Of a stretch of 64,000 bases of DNA, positions 26,999-36,001 are shown piece after piece. Position 1 is the first letter of the stretch. Every line of letters starts with the position of its first letter. The position numbers were made by a program, and so were the translations under genes. The notes below the pieces were generated by a model. It was not told the origin of the DNA, searched no databases, and was given only the letters and a program-made list of their open reading frames with translations. Source of the DNA: Pseudarthrobacter sp. W1I19 (lineage in GTDB: Bacteria; Actinomycetota; Actinomycetes; Actinomycetales; Micrococcaceae); contig NZ_JAUSZR010000001.1 in NCBI RefSeq assembly GCF_030817835.1, forward strand, positions 1,984,001 to 2,048,000. Reading direction: 5' to 3'.

Positions 26999-28657
26999 AT
27001 GACCGACCACCTGAATGTCTCCGATATCGTCGCCAATGTCTGCGCACAGCATACTGAGGCCGTATTCGGCCTGATGGGCAACGGCAACGCTTTTTTTACC
27101 GCCAACCTCACCGCCCGCGGCCTGCCGTATATCAGCGCGAGGCACGAAGCCGGGACGGTAGCGATGGCGGACGCCTACTACCGGGCATCTGGCAAGGTTG
27201 CTGTCGCCACAGTTACTTACGGTGCCGGTTTCACCAACTCACTGACTGCCCTTACGGAGGCCGCAAAGGCACGAATCCCGATGGTGGTTGTCGTGGGGGA
27301 GGCCCCGACTTCCGGTCCCCGGCCGTGGGACATAGACCAGCTGATGGTCGCCCAAGGCCTCGGAATTTTGACCCTGACGGTCGCAGCAGACAACGCTTTA
27401 CGTGTTTCTGAAGAGGCATGGTTACTGGCTCGGCGTGAACGGTGCCCCGTGATCCTGTCCATTCCTTATGACATCTCCAGTGAGATCGCCGGGCCACAGG
27501 AACCGGCGAGACAGCAGCAACATGCCGCCCGCGCAACAGCCAATCTCGAATTGGTTGAGGACGTCGCGGCACTGCTTAACCGGTCCAAGCGGCCCTTGAT
27601 CATGGCCGGCAACGGTGCCGTTATATCCGGGGCGGGGGAGGACCTGGTGAAATTGGGTGACAAAATCGGTGCCCTGTTTGCCACCTCCGTTATGGCACGC
27701 AACTACCTCAACACCCCGTGGGACCTTGGCATTGCAGGAGGCTTTGCAAGGACAGCTCCGCTGCACATCATGCGCTCAGCTGACCTTGTGCTCGTGGCCG
27801 GCGCAAGCCTCAACGCCTTTCAAACGCGCTATGGCTCCCTTTTTGCAGAGGATGCCGAGGTTATTCAGATTGACGAACTCGATGCTCCTACCAATCCTCG
27901 GGTTACCTGCTTCATCCAGGCCGACGCTACCTTAGTGGCGAAGTCCCTCACAGCGGCAGTCACCCCCGTCAACGATGGTTGGCGGATTCTGCACCCTGAA
28001 GTAGTCACACCCTCCTTCTCACACGAACAGCCTGCGGACGAATTCGCGGGCGACGGACGCCTTAATCCCCGCGCAGTCGCACAACAGCTGGACTCACTTC
28101 TGCCCACGGACCGCACCATAGTCCAGGACGGCGGCCACTTCTGCGGCTGGATCCCCATGTACTGCCAAGCACCTGACCCACGGGGCCTAATGATGATCGG
28201 CACGGCCTTTCAATCCATCGGTTTGGGTATCCCGGCAGCAGTCGGGGCAGCAGTGGCTCGTCCAGACCGGACTACGGTACTGGTTGCAGGGGACGGCGGG
28301 GCCCTGATGGCTCTTGCTGACCTTGAATCAGCTATTCGCGCTATCCCAAGCGGAGTGATGGTCGTTTTCAATGACGCCGCTTACGGAGCCGAAGTCCATC
28401 AGTACGCGGCACGCGGGCTCGACGATACTGCCATGCAAATACCAGAAGTGGACTTCAGCGCCATCGGTCTGGCGATGGGCGCTAAAGGTGTGAAAATGCG
28501 CTCATTTGCCGACCTCCAAGTGCTGAAACAATGGCTCGCTGCCGGCGCTGAGGGCCTATTCGTGCTTGACGTGGCCATTACACAGAGCGAAGTCGCCGAC
28601 TACATGCGCGAAAGTATGGCGCCCATCTTGGCCGCACAAGCGTTTGCCGGTCAATGA
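26999..28657 (+). CDS. Thiamine-diphosphate-dependent enzyme (acetolactate synthase/decarboxylase-like)
   Basis: A 552-residue three-domain ThDP enzyme. The N-terminal PYR domain carries the activating Glu (E50 in YISARHEAGTVAMADAYYR). The central domain spans about 185-320. The PP domain carries the ThDP/metal motif (VAGDGGALMALADLESAIR and VVFNDAAYGAE). The family decarboxylates or ligates 2-oxo acids. It follows the aminotransferase by 15 bp, so it probably acts on the 2-oxo acid made by that enzyme. The exact substrate cannot be told from sequence. Confidence 0.8.
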   Translation: MTDHLNVSDIVANVCAQHTEAVFGLMGNGNAFFTANLTARGLPYISARHEAGTVAMADAYYRASGKVAVATVTYGAGFTNSLTALTEAAKARIPMVVVVGEAPTSGPRPWDIDQLMVAQGLGILTLTVAADNALRVSEEAWLLARRERCPVILSIPYDISSEIAGPQEPARQQQHAARATANLELVEDVAALLNRSKRPLIMAGNGAVISGAGEDLVKLGDKIGALFATSVMARNYLNTPWDLGIAGGFARTAPLHIMRSADLVLVAGASLNAFQTRYGSLFAEDAEVIQIDELDAPTNPRVTCFIQADATLVAKSLTAAVTPVNDGWRILHPEVVTPSFSHEQPADEFAGDGRLNPRAVAQQLDSLLPTDRTIVQDGGHFCGWIPMYCQAPDPRGLMMIGTAFQSIGLGIPAAVGAAVARPDRTTVLVAGDGGALMALADLESAIRAIPSGVMVVFNDAAYGAEVHQYAARGLDDTAMQIPEVDFSAIGLAMGAKGVKMRSFADLQVLKQWLAAGAEGLFVLDVAITQSEVADYMRESMAPILAAQAFAGQ

Positions 28658-29008
28658 TGACTTTGCCTGTGATGCGACGCAGACGCCTCCAAACGACCCA
28701 ATCCTTTGCCCTCCGGACGAACCGACCTCAGGCGTCGCGTCCATGAAAACGCCCGAAAGCGAGCACCATGTGAGCGGGATAGACGTTATGCCCCAACAAC
28801 GAGTAAAGGGCACGACGGGCACTGCAGTGTTTAGCAGTGACAAGAGCCTGCATGAGGTCGGACCCGCCTTGCAGGGTTTTCCGTCTGCCCAGGATGGCTG
28901 CGATGACGACTGCCACTACTGCCAGGGGCCGGAAACGGACTGAGAATCGGTCCGCCCCGTCGTCCTGACCGGCGCGACTTTGCGTGTCTCAACGAGGAAC
29001 AAACCACT
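28658..29008. other. Intergenic stretch, no gene seen
   Basis: The frames here lack start sites and family features. The last bases carry CGAGGAAC, the ribosome binding site of the gene at 29009. Confidence 0.45.
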
Positions 29009-29296
29009 ATGAAGTCTTACCGATGTGACGTCTGGAGCCGCGTAGTAGGCGCTGATGTCGAAATTCACAAAAACGGCCAAGTTGTCCGTGCGGGAATCGT
29101 CGAAACTGTGATGCCGGACGACACCATTCTCTGGATGGCTACCGACCACAACGGAAACCGGGCACTCTTCGAAGCAGCAGAAGGATACGAAGTCTGGGCG
29201 GATCCCCACGACCTGCTAGACCAGCTCTACACGTTGATTAGCTCTCAGCAGCTTCCGACCACGCTGGTGTCCGACACCGACCTCTTCAACCCGTGA
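29009..29296 (+). CDS. Small hypothetical protein, paralogue of 30149-30457
   Basis: A 95-residue protein with ribosome binding site CGAGGAAC. VWSRVVGADVEIHKNGQVVR, AGIVETVMPDDTILWMATDH and GNRALFEAAEGYEVWAD suggest a small SH3-like barrel. The minus-strand protein at 30149-30457 has the same pattern (VEIRQRGSIICSGIVDDVTD, RRLFEKADFYQAWAD), so these are diverged paralogues. No function is known. The pair flanks a resolvase relic. Confidence 0.6.
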   Translation: MKSYRCDVWSRVVGADVEIHKNGQVVRAGIVETVMPDDTILWMATDHNGNRALFEAAEGYEVWADPHDLLDQLYTLISSQQLPTTLVSDTDLFNP

Positions 29297-29357
29297 GACA
29301 GAGCGGACTAACAAGAATCTAACCAAAGCACCATACCCACAGAGATGAGAAAGAACA

Positions 29358-29603
29358 GTGATAGCGAAGTCCTCTTCAGGCCAGACACCCCAACACATCC
29401 CGGGAGTCATCTTCTACGACCCGCTATGCGACAGAATTGACGACATCGGAGACGAAGGCTTTGAACCAAAACTCGACTATGTCCCACAGCCCAAGGGTTA
29501 TGAAAAGTCCGACCGCAGGCAACTGCAGCGCCGCAAAGCGTTAGAAGCCGTTTCGCGCGACTTAGCAATCCTTGCTTCGAGGGAAGGTGTCCGCCTCCGC
29601 TGA
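29358..29603 (+). CDS. Small hypothetical protein
   Basis: An 81-residue product starting at GTG 29358 after GAGAAAG. It contains IPGVIFYDPLCDRIDDIGDE and a basic C-terminal helix (RRQLQRRKALEAVSRDLAIL). No family is recognised. It follows the small gene at 29009 by 61 bp and may share its transcript. Confidence 0.45.
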   Translation: MIAKSSSGQTPQHIPGVIFYDPLCDRIDDIGDEGFEPKLDYVPQPKGYEKSDRRQLQRRKALEAVSRDLAILASREGVRLR

Positions 29604-29683
29604 ATTGGCGTCGCACCGTCCCACTTTATGCGCTTGCGGCCTACGCCAGCTTCTGACCTTAGGAAACTCCAGATTCGCCATGG

Positions 29684-29717
29684 AACGGGAGTTCTCGCAG
29701 CTACTTCTACTCCCGTT
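29684..29717 (+). terminator. Hairpin terminator candidate
   Basis: A perfect 9-bp inverted repeat, AACGGGAGT and ACTCCCGTT, with a 16-base loop and followed by GTTTAA. It sits after the small plus-strand genes. Confidence 0.45.
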
Positions 29718-29762
29718 GTTTAATCGCCGATAATGGAGATTTCGTTTAGCTGATGCGCGACA

Positions 29763-29990
29763 CTACCGAAGACGGCCACGGGATAGTATCCGCGTATGAC
29801 GACGGATGCCACCGACGACGGCGTTGCACGCATCCTGGCCCGCTCGCAGGTCCTCAAGCTGCGGCCTGGCAGTGTCCCTGCCCGAGGCCTTGTCCGTGAA
29901 GACTCGGGCCAGAACCTGGCCTTCGAGCTGGCGTTTTTCGTTCTGATCCAGCGTGCTGACGCGCACGTACCCGATCCGCTGCCCACCCAC
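29763..29990 (-). pseudogene. Truncated serine recombinase (resolvase) relic
   Basis: From GTG 29990 the product reads MGGQRIGYVRVSTLDQNEKR and continues VLARVFTDKASGRDTARPQL. This is the N-terminal catalytic domain of Tn3-type resolvases/invertases, with the nucleophile Ser in YVRVSTLDQ. After about 47 residues the similarity is lost and the frame soon ends, so the active-site Arg cluster and the DNA-binding domain are missing. The element it served is gone. Confidence 0.75.
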
Positions 29991-30148
29991 CTGCGCCTCC
30001 CCCTCGTCCTGTCAGGTTGAGTTTTAGGTCTGTTCCAAAAGAAGGTCAAGACTTCCGGACGTCACTCGTCAGGTGGGGATGTACCTCAATTGGTGCAGAT
30101 TACGGACAGTTGCAGCAAGGTTGAGCGAACTGTTGTAGCTGGCAAGAT

Positions 30149-30457
30149 TCAGGCTGCAGTGGAAGCTGCGTGAGTATATTCCTCAGGCTGAGCTCCGTAG
30201 CCAGGTTGTCCAAGGGTGTTTGTTTCAGCGCGGGTTACCTTGTAGTGGAATCCAACGCGTTCTTCGTCGGCCCAGGCCTGGTAGAAGTCGGCTTTCTCGA
30301 AGAGTCGTCGGCCCTCGACTGTTGAGTGGATCCACAAGACCCGTCCATCGTCGGTGACGTCATCCACGATTCCGCTGCAGATTATGCTGCCCCGTTGCCG
30401 GATTTCAACGCTGGCACCGCTGAGGGTGCACCAGTCATCAATGCGCCGATGTGTCAT
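30149..30457 (-). CDS. Small hypothetical protein, paralogue of 29009-29296
   Basis: A 102-residue protein (MTHRRIDDWCTLSGASVEIR) with the same barrel-like pattern as the 29009 gene: VEI...G..I.SGIVDDV, LWIHSTVEGRRLFEKADFYQ and AWAD. It has a longer C-terminal tail. Function unknown. It lies on the opposite strand from its paralogue, with the resolvase relic between them. Confidence 0.6.
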   Translation of the reverse strand: MTHRRIDDWCTLSGASVEIRQRGSIICSGIVDDVTDDGRVLWIHSTVEGRRLFEKADFYQAWADEERVGFHYKVTRAETNTLGQPGYGAQPEEYTHAASTAA

Positions 30458-30627
30458 GTCAGTACTCCGATTCCCAAGGTTTGCCCACCGTGAAGCCTTC
30501 TTGGAAGTGGTCGGATGGGTCGAGGACTAGTTGGTTTGGTGAGGTGATCCAGGCGCGGCCGGAATGGCTGGGATGACCGCGTCGTACGGGCCGAGCCCTG
30601 TTGTGCATTCAACGTGGGCATCAAACT

Positions 30628-30981
30628 GGCTCTTCACAGTTCATGGTGAACGTTCTGCCGTGAGGGATGTTCATGCCGCGGTGCTGGCGGCACTGCGCAA
30701 CAGGATACGCGTTTTGTATTTACGTGCGTTGGTGAATCCCCGGCCTGTCCTTTTTGTGTGCTTGATCGCGGTGTTGTTGGCTTCCACTTTCGCGGTTGTT
30801 GCACCGGTGACGATGAGGACTTCGATCTCTTCCACCATCGACTGACCGCGGCCGTAAGCACTTTAGCCAGTTCGGGCCGGACCGGGTACCACCACCCACT
30901 GTCGGGGCGGTGCTCGCCGGTGCGGACGGCGGTTTTCTCCGCGGAATAGGGGGCGAGATCCTCGGGGCGTCGGCGTTTCAT
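30628..30981 (-). pseudogene. ISL3-family transposase 3' relic with one element end
   Basis: The minus strand from ATG 30981 reads PELAKVLTAAVSRWWK and, one frame over, EIEVLIVTGATTAKVEANNT then AIKHTKRTGRGFTNARKYKT, ending at a TGA at 30671-30673. This is the C terminus of ISL3-type transposases, with one G missing at the AAGAGATC junction. The terminal sequence GGCTCTTCACAGTTCATGG at about 30628 looks like the ISL3 end. The first 30 residues (MKRRRPEDLAPYSAEKTAVR...) come from something else. Confidence 0.65.
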
Positions 30982-31180
30982 CGGAACTCCTGAAGGCGCG
31001 TCTATTGGCTGCAGTGTTCCCACCGTATTCGCGCAGCCCCCGTCGGCACAGCTGTACATCTGTCGAAAGGACGCTTGCTTCTGCGCCAAATGTAGTGGCT
31101 CTACTCGTCCCGGAACTACTACCTTTGGTGGCAAGCCGCTCGCGGCATCCCATCGTCATTTACTGAAAGCGAGAAGAAGC

Positions 31181-32686
31181 GTGTCCGTAAACCAGGAACT
31201 GCCCGTGCTGTCCCACTGGATCGGCGGAGCCAAATCCCTCTCATCGGGAGATCGCACCGCTCCCGTCTTCGACCCGGCCCGCGGCCTTGAGACTAAGCGC
31301 GTCGCGCTGGCCAACGCCTCGGACATCGAAGCTGCGATTTCCTCGGCGCAGAAGGCTTTCCCGGCCTGGCGTGATCTGTCCATCACCAAACGCCAGCAGA
31401 TCCTTTTCCGCTTCCGCGAGCTCTTGAATGAACGCAAGGGCGAACTTGCGCAGATCATCACCGCCGAGCACGGCAAGGTCGTTTCTGACGCTCTGGGTGA
31501 AATTACCCGTGGCCAGGAAGTCGTCGAACTCGCAACCGGTTTCCCGCACCTGATCAAGGGTGAGCACTCAGAAAACGTCTCCAGCGGTGTGGACGTCTAC
31601 TCCACCAAGTCACCGCTTGGCGTCGTGGGCATCATCAGCCCGTTCAACTTCCCGGCCATGGTGCCGCTGTGGTTCCTCCCGATCGCCATCGCCGCCGGCA
31701 ACACGGTGGTCCTGAAGCCGAGCGAGAAGGACCCGACGGCGGCCAACTGGCTCGCTGAGCTGTTCACCGAGGCGGGCCTGCCTGACGGTGTGTTCAACGT
31801 GCTCCACGGCGACAAGGAAGCCGTGGACGGGCTCCTGGAGCACCCGGACGTCAAAGCCATCTCCTTCGTTGGTTCCACCCCGATCGCCCAGTACATCTAC
31901 GAGACAGCAGCCAGGAACGGAAAGCGCGTCCAGGCACTGGGAGGGGCCAAGAACCACATGCTGGTCCTGCCCGACGCGGATCTTGAGCTCACTGCCGACG
32001 CCGCCATCAACGCCGGCTTCGGTTCCGCCGGCGAACGCTGCATGGCCATCAGCGTGGTGGTCGCCGTGGAGCCCGTCGCCGACGAACTGATCGAGAAGAT
32101 CACCTCCCGGATGGCAACGCTGCGGGTCGGCGACGGTCGCCGCAACTGTGACATGGGACCGCTGGTCACCCGCGAGCACCGCGACAAAGTGGCGGCCTAC
32201 ATCGATGTCGCACTGGAAGACGGTGCCCAGGTCGTGGTGGACGGCCGCGGCATCAACGTCGACGGTGACGAGAACGGCTTCTGGCTGGGCCCGACGCTGA
32301 TCGATGACGTCCCCGTCACCTCACGCGTCTACAAGGAGGAAATCTTCGGCCCGATGCTGTCCGTGGTCCGCGTCCGCAGCTACGAGGAGGGCCTGAACCT
32401 GATCAACTCCGGCGCCTATGGCAACGGCACCGCAATCTTCACCAACGACGGCGGCGCCGCCCGCCGCTTCCAGAACGAGGTGGAGGTGGGCATGGTGGGC
32501 ATCAACGTCCCCATCCCCGTACCCGTGGCCTATTATTCCTTCGGCGGGTTCAAGGACTCGATCTTCGGCAGCTCCAAGGCGTATGGCCTGCAGGGCTTCC
32601 AGTTCTTCACCCGCGAGAAGGCCATCACCTCACGCTGGCTGGACCCCAGCCACGGCGGCATCAACCTCGGCTTCCCCCAGAACTGA
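31181..32686 (+). CDS. mmsA: CoA-acylating methylmalonate-semialdehyde dehydrogenase
   Basis: A 501-residue aldehyde dehydrogenase starting at GTG after GAGAAGAAG. The catalytic Cys is C287 (GSAGERCMAISVVVAV). GIISPFNFPAMVPLWFLPIA is the family-specific NAD-binding region of MmsA/IolA enzymes, which convert (methyl)malonate semialdehyde to propionyl- or acetyl-CoA. The neighbouring class III aminotransferase and PucR-type regulator suggest beta-alanine or a similar omega-amino acid as the source of the semialdehyde. A palindromic repeat follows the stop codon. Confidence 0.85.
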   Translation: MSVNQELPVLSHWIGGAKSLSSGDRTAPVFDPARGLETKRVALANASDIEAAISSAQKAFPAWRDLSITKRQQILFRFRELLNERKGELAQIITAEHGKVVSDALGEITRGQEVVELATGFPHLIKGEHSENVSSGVDVYSTKSPLGVVGIISPFNFPAMVPLWFLPIAIAAGNTVVLKPSEKDPTAANWLAELFTEAGLPDGVFNVLHGDKEAVDGLLEHPDVKAISFVGSTPIAQYIYETAARNGKRVQALGGAKNHMLVLPDADLELTADAAINAGFGSAGERCMAISVVVAVEPVADELIEKITSRMATLRVGDGRRNCDMGPLVTREHRDKVAAYIDVALEDGAQVVVDGRGINVDGDENGFWLGPTLIDDVPVTSRVYKEEIFGPMLSVVRVRSYEEGLNLINSGAYGNGTAIFTNDGGAARRFQNEVEVGMVGINVPIPVPVAYYSFGGFKDSIFGSSKAYGLQGFQFFTREKAITSRWLDPSHGGINLGFPQN

Positions 32687-32689
32687 TAG

Positions 32690-32800
32690 AGCGTGGGGGA
32701 AAACCCTGCAGGATGTGAGAGTGCGTTGGGATAGGGCTGCCCCTTCCCAACGTTCTCTCACTTAACGTCGCTTTTCCCCAACCCTCTCGCAGATCCTGCG
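32690..32800. repeat. REP-like palindromic repeat between convergent genes
   Basis: A nested imperfect palindrome. The inner hairpin is GTGAGAG..CGTTGGGA paired with TCCCAACG..CTCTCAC (32715-32761). The outer parts repeat the same words (GCGTGGGGGAAAACCCTGCAGGA against GCAGATCCTGCG and TTTTCCCCAACCCTCTC). It separates convergent genes and probably ends both transcripts. The words look like a dispersed Arthrobacter intergenic repeat. Confidence 0.6.
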
Positions 32801-32809
32801 TGCTTTTTG

Positions 32810-34405
32810 CTAACGCTCCTCCAGGAACTGCACCGCGGCGAAGAGTTCCAGGCGGTCGCTCATGCCGTCCAGGTTCAGGCCAAGGATCCTGCCGGCGGCG
32901 TCTATCCTGTTGCGCAGGGTATGCCGGTGGACGCCCAGGCGCCGTGCGGTCTTGTCCCAAACGCAGTTGTTGGCGAACCATTCGCGGACAGTCTCCAGCA
33001 GTTCAGTCTGCTCGGCGGCGTCGTGCGCAATCAGTGGCTGCAGGAGCCTCCGGGCCACCGGCCCTGCCTTCTCTTCGCGCAGCAAACCCAGCATCCCGCC
33101 GTCGGACAGTTCAGGGAATGCGACGACGGCGCGGCCCAACTCCGCGGCACGGAGCACCGCCCGCGTCGCCTCCTCGAGGGCATCCGCCAGGCCACTCATG
33201 GCGGTTTCCGCCGAGACACCGCACACTGCACCGTGGCGCTTGAGCAGTTCCAGGACCTTGTCCTGGTGGGCCTGTGCCGTGAGGACTACCAGCAGTTCAC
33301 CGCGCACAGCGTAGAAGACCGCACCGCGGTAATCATCGGACAGGAGCTCCAGGGCTTCGAGCAGGTTCGGCGCAGGACTCTCCTGACGTGTTGCCGTCAC
33401 CAGCAGAGGCTCCCGCGGCAGCTGGCCCCATACTTGCCTCGCCGTCCGAATGGCGACGTCGGTGCTGCCTGCCAGCAGCTGCTCAAAAACGCCGGCGCGG
33501 AGGTGCCTGCGGGCAGTATCGAGGGTGCGTGCCTGCTCCAAGGCAAGGCTGGCCAGGCCAATCACGCTGTTGACGATGTCCGCCCTCGCGGGATCCAGGG
33601 GTTCGATGGCGCCCAAAACCAGGGCTCCCCGAAGACTGCCCTTACGTCCGAGGGTTTGGAGGGTCACCGACTGGCCCTCGATCTCCAGGTGTGAGGCCGA
33701 ACGCGTGCCAAGGTCCAGTGCATCCCGTACGCGCTGGCTAACGTGGGCGGCGATGTTTGCTGGAACGGGGCGGTTCCGCGGCATCCGGACATAGTTCCCT
33801 GCCGCGTCATACAGGGCCACCCAGCTGTGCAGTTGCCGTTCAAGTTCGCCCAGGATGGACGTCAGGCCGTCGGGCCGGAGCGCTGCACGGGAAATGGCGC
33901 GTTGCGCCTGCAGCGACCACTCCGCCCGGGCGTGCTCTTCCCGCGCGAGGTAGTCCGCCACCCTGCGGATAATGGCGATGAACGGCGTGCGGTCCGGAAC
34001 CTCCAACAAGGGCAGGCCCTGATTCCGGCACGCCTCCTCGAGTCCCGGCGGCAACGTCCCGTGGATGACCTGAGTCGCGAAGCCAAGGCCCACGATGCCG
34101 TGATCCACCAACCGGCGCACATACTCCTCGTACCCTTGGCCGTTCGGCACCTCCTGCGGCCCGCCCTCGGGCGCCCGTTCCGCCGTCGTCGTTCCGGCCC
34201 CATCACCACCCACAACGGCCACGGGGAACTGCGTGCCATCCGTGAGCAGCAGCTGGCCCGGGTCCAGGAACGGGGTAGGGTCCTCAAGGTCAGAGCTGTG
34301 CACCCAGCTGACCGGTTCTTCGAGCCGTTGGGCGCCAAGGTCGGGCACAACGAGCCGAAGCTTCAGCGACCGGCTGCGGAGGAGGATGTTCAGGCTGGGT
34401 GGCAT
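32810..34405 (-). CDS. PucR family transcription regulator
   Basis: A 531-residue regulator with the usual PucR layout: an N-terminal PucR sensor domain (about 1-150; PFLDPGQLLLTDGTQFPVAV), a central GGDEF-like region, and a C-terminal helix-turn-helix (NNCVWDKTARRLGVHRHTLR). ATG 34405 (MPPSLNILLRSRSLKLRLVV) gives the family start; the frame is open to 34513. It is divergent from the aminotransferase and convergent with mmsA, and probably activates both in response to an amine or amino acid. Confidence 0.85.
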   Translation of the reverse strand: MPPSLNILLRSRSLKLRLVVPDLGAQRLEEPVSWVHSSDLEDPTPFLDPGQLLLTDGTQFPVAVVGGDGAGTTTAERAPEGGPQEVPNGQGYEEYVRRLVDHGIVGLGFATQVIHGTLPPGLEEACRNQGLPLLEVPDRTPFIAIIRRVADYLAREEHARAEWSLQAQRAISRAALRPDGLTSILGELERQLHSWVALYDAAGNYVRMPRNRPVPANIAAHVSQRVRDALDLGTRSASHLEIEGQSVTLQTLGRKGSLRGALVLGAIEPLDPARADIVNSVIGLASLALEQARTLDTARRHLRAGVFEQLLAGSTDVAIRTARQVWGQLPREPLLVTATRQESPAPNLLEALELLSDDYRGAVFYAVRGELLVVLTAQAHQDKVLELLKRHGAVCGVSAETAMSGLADALEEATRAVLRAAELGRAVVAFPELSDGGMLGLLREEKAGPVARRLLQPLIAHDAAEQTELLETVREWFANNCVWDKTARRLGVHRHTLRNRIDAAGRILGLNLDGMSDRLELFAAVQFLEER

Positions 34406-34531
34406 CGGGAACCCCAAGATGTGAAAACGTCGAACAGGACTGGACTGATTGTACAAACGTATACGGCGATTCGACCCCCTTGGACCGGATGATGAAGGAA
34501 CTTCCCAATCCATCCACCGAGAGGAACCGTC
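34406..34531. promoter_or_regulatory. Divergent promoter region, PucR and aminotransferase
   Basis: A 126-bp gap between divergent starts, holding both promoters; ATTGTACAAACG at about 34449-34460 contains a TTGTACAA dyad that could be the PucR site. The plus-strand gene has GAGAGGAACC as ribosome binding site. Confidence 0.4.
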
Positions 34532-35878
34532 ATGGTCGCCAGCCCGGCAATCCTGGACTCAGCAATCGATAACGCAGGCCTCAGCAACGCCGACGTCGTT
34601 GCCCTCGACCGGGCGAACGTCTTCCATTCCTGGTCTGCGCAGAAGTCCCTCAACCCCCTGGCGATCGCCGGCGGCTCCGGCAGCACCGTCTGGGACCACG
34701 ACGGCAACACCTTCCTGGACTTCTCCAGCCAGTTGGTCAACACCAACATCGGCCACCAGCACCCGAAAGTCATCGCCGCCATCGCCCAGCAGGCAACAAG
34801 CCTGGCAACCGTGGCTCCGGCACACGCCAACCACGTGCGGGCGACGGCAGCAGCCAAGATCCTGTCCCACGCGCCCGCCAACATGGACAAGGTGTTCTTC
34901 ACCAACGGCGGCGCAGACGCCAATGAGAATGCCATTCGGATGGCACGCCTGCACACCGGCCGCGACAAAGTCATCTCCCGCTATCGCTCCTATCACGGCA
35001 ATACCGGCGCCGCGATTGCAGCGACGGGGGACTGGCGCCGCATCCCCAACGAATACTCCCGCGGCCACATCCACGTCTTCGGCCCGTACCTCTACCGCTC
35101 AGAGTTCTGGGCGGAGACGCCTAAGCAGGAAACCGAACGGGCACTGCACCACCTGCGCCGCGTGATCCAGGCCGAAGGACCCCAGTCGGTCGCAGCTGTC
35201 CTCCTCGAAACCGTCCCTGGCACCGCTGGCATCCTGGTCCCCACGCCCGGCTACCTCGAAGGCGTGCGGGCGCTGTGTGACGAGTACGGGATCATGATGA
35301 TCCTCGACGAGGTCATGGCCGGCTTTGGCCGCACCGGAGACTGGTTCGCCTTCGACGCCTTTGACGTGACCCCGGACCTGATCACCTTCGCCAAAGGCGT
35401 CAACTCGGGCTACGTCCCGGTGGGTGGCGTCATCATCTCCGGCGACATTGCAGCCACCTTCGACGAACGCGTCTTCCCGGGCGGCTTGACCTATTCAGGA
35501 CACCCAATCGCGGCAGCTTCCATCGTCGCCTCCATCGAGGCGTTCGAGGAAGAGGACATAGTGGGCAACGCCGCACGAATTGGCCGGGGCCACCTGGAGC
35601 CGGGCCTGAACGCACTTGCTGAAAAGCACAGCGTCATTGGCGAGGTCCGGGGACGGGGTGTCTTCTGGGCGCTGGAGCTCGTACAGGACCGGACCACCCG
35701 CACCCCTGTCGCCGCCGAATACATGGGACGGCTGAAAGCGGAACTGTTTGGCCGTGGACTGCTGCCGTTCATCGCTGAAAACCGCGTCCACGTCGTACCG
35801 CCGGCCGTCGTCACCGCCGAAGAAGTGGCCCAGGCACTGACGATCTACGATCAGGCACTTACCGCCGCCAGCGCTTGA
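34532..35878 (+). CDS. Class III omega-aminotransferase
   Basis: A 448-residue fold type I aminotransferase of class III. VWDHDGNTFLDFSSQLVNTN, FFTNGGADANENAIRMARLH and MMILDEVMAGFGRTGDWFA are typical. The PLP lysine is K288 in LITFAKGVNSGYVPVGG. Class III enzymes transaminate omega-amino acids such as beta-alanine, GABA or taurine. With mmsA nearby and a PucR regulator, the probable product is malonate semialdehyde or a relative. A GAGAGG ribosome binding site precedes the ATG. Confidence 0.85.
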   Translation: MVASPAILDSAIDNAGLSNADVVALDRANVFHSWSAQKSLNPLAIAGGSGSTVWDHDGNTFLDFSSQLVNTNIGHQHPKVIAAIAQQATSLATVAPAHANHVRATAAAKILSHAPANMDKVFFTNGGADANENAIRMARLHTGRDKVISRYRSYHGNTGAAIAATGDWRRIPNEYSRGHIHVFGPYLYRSEFWAETPKQETERALHHLRRVIQAEGPQSVAAVLLETVPGTAGILVPTPGYLEGVRALCDEYGIMMILDEVMAGFGRTGDWFAFDAFDVTPDLITFAKGVNSGYVPVGGVIISGDIAATFDERVFPGGLTYSGHPIAAASIVASIEAFEEEDIVGNAARIGRGHLEPGLNALAEKHSVIGEVRGRGVFWALELVQDRTTRTPVAAEYMGRLKAELFGRGLLPFIAENRVHVVPPAVVTAEEVAQALTIYDQALTAASA

Positions 35879-36001
35879 GCGCCCCGCACAAGTTGAACTC
35901 GTAAATCCGCCGCCGGGCGGGTGTCGCGGCAATTCACTTGCCCACCAGGTGCCGGACGGGCGATGCACAAATTGCGCCGAAAGTGCAGCATGATGCACTT
36001 C

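Noticed and set aside
24512..28657. Calling the M24/M20 cluster an ectoine degradation operon
   Set aside because: The pair is suggestive, but the DoeC/DoeX-type genes and ectoine uptake genes are absent and the ammonia-lyase points to another substrate.
33743..34492. Plus-strand frame of 249 codons
   Set aside because: Antisense to the PucR regulator, with no family features.
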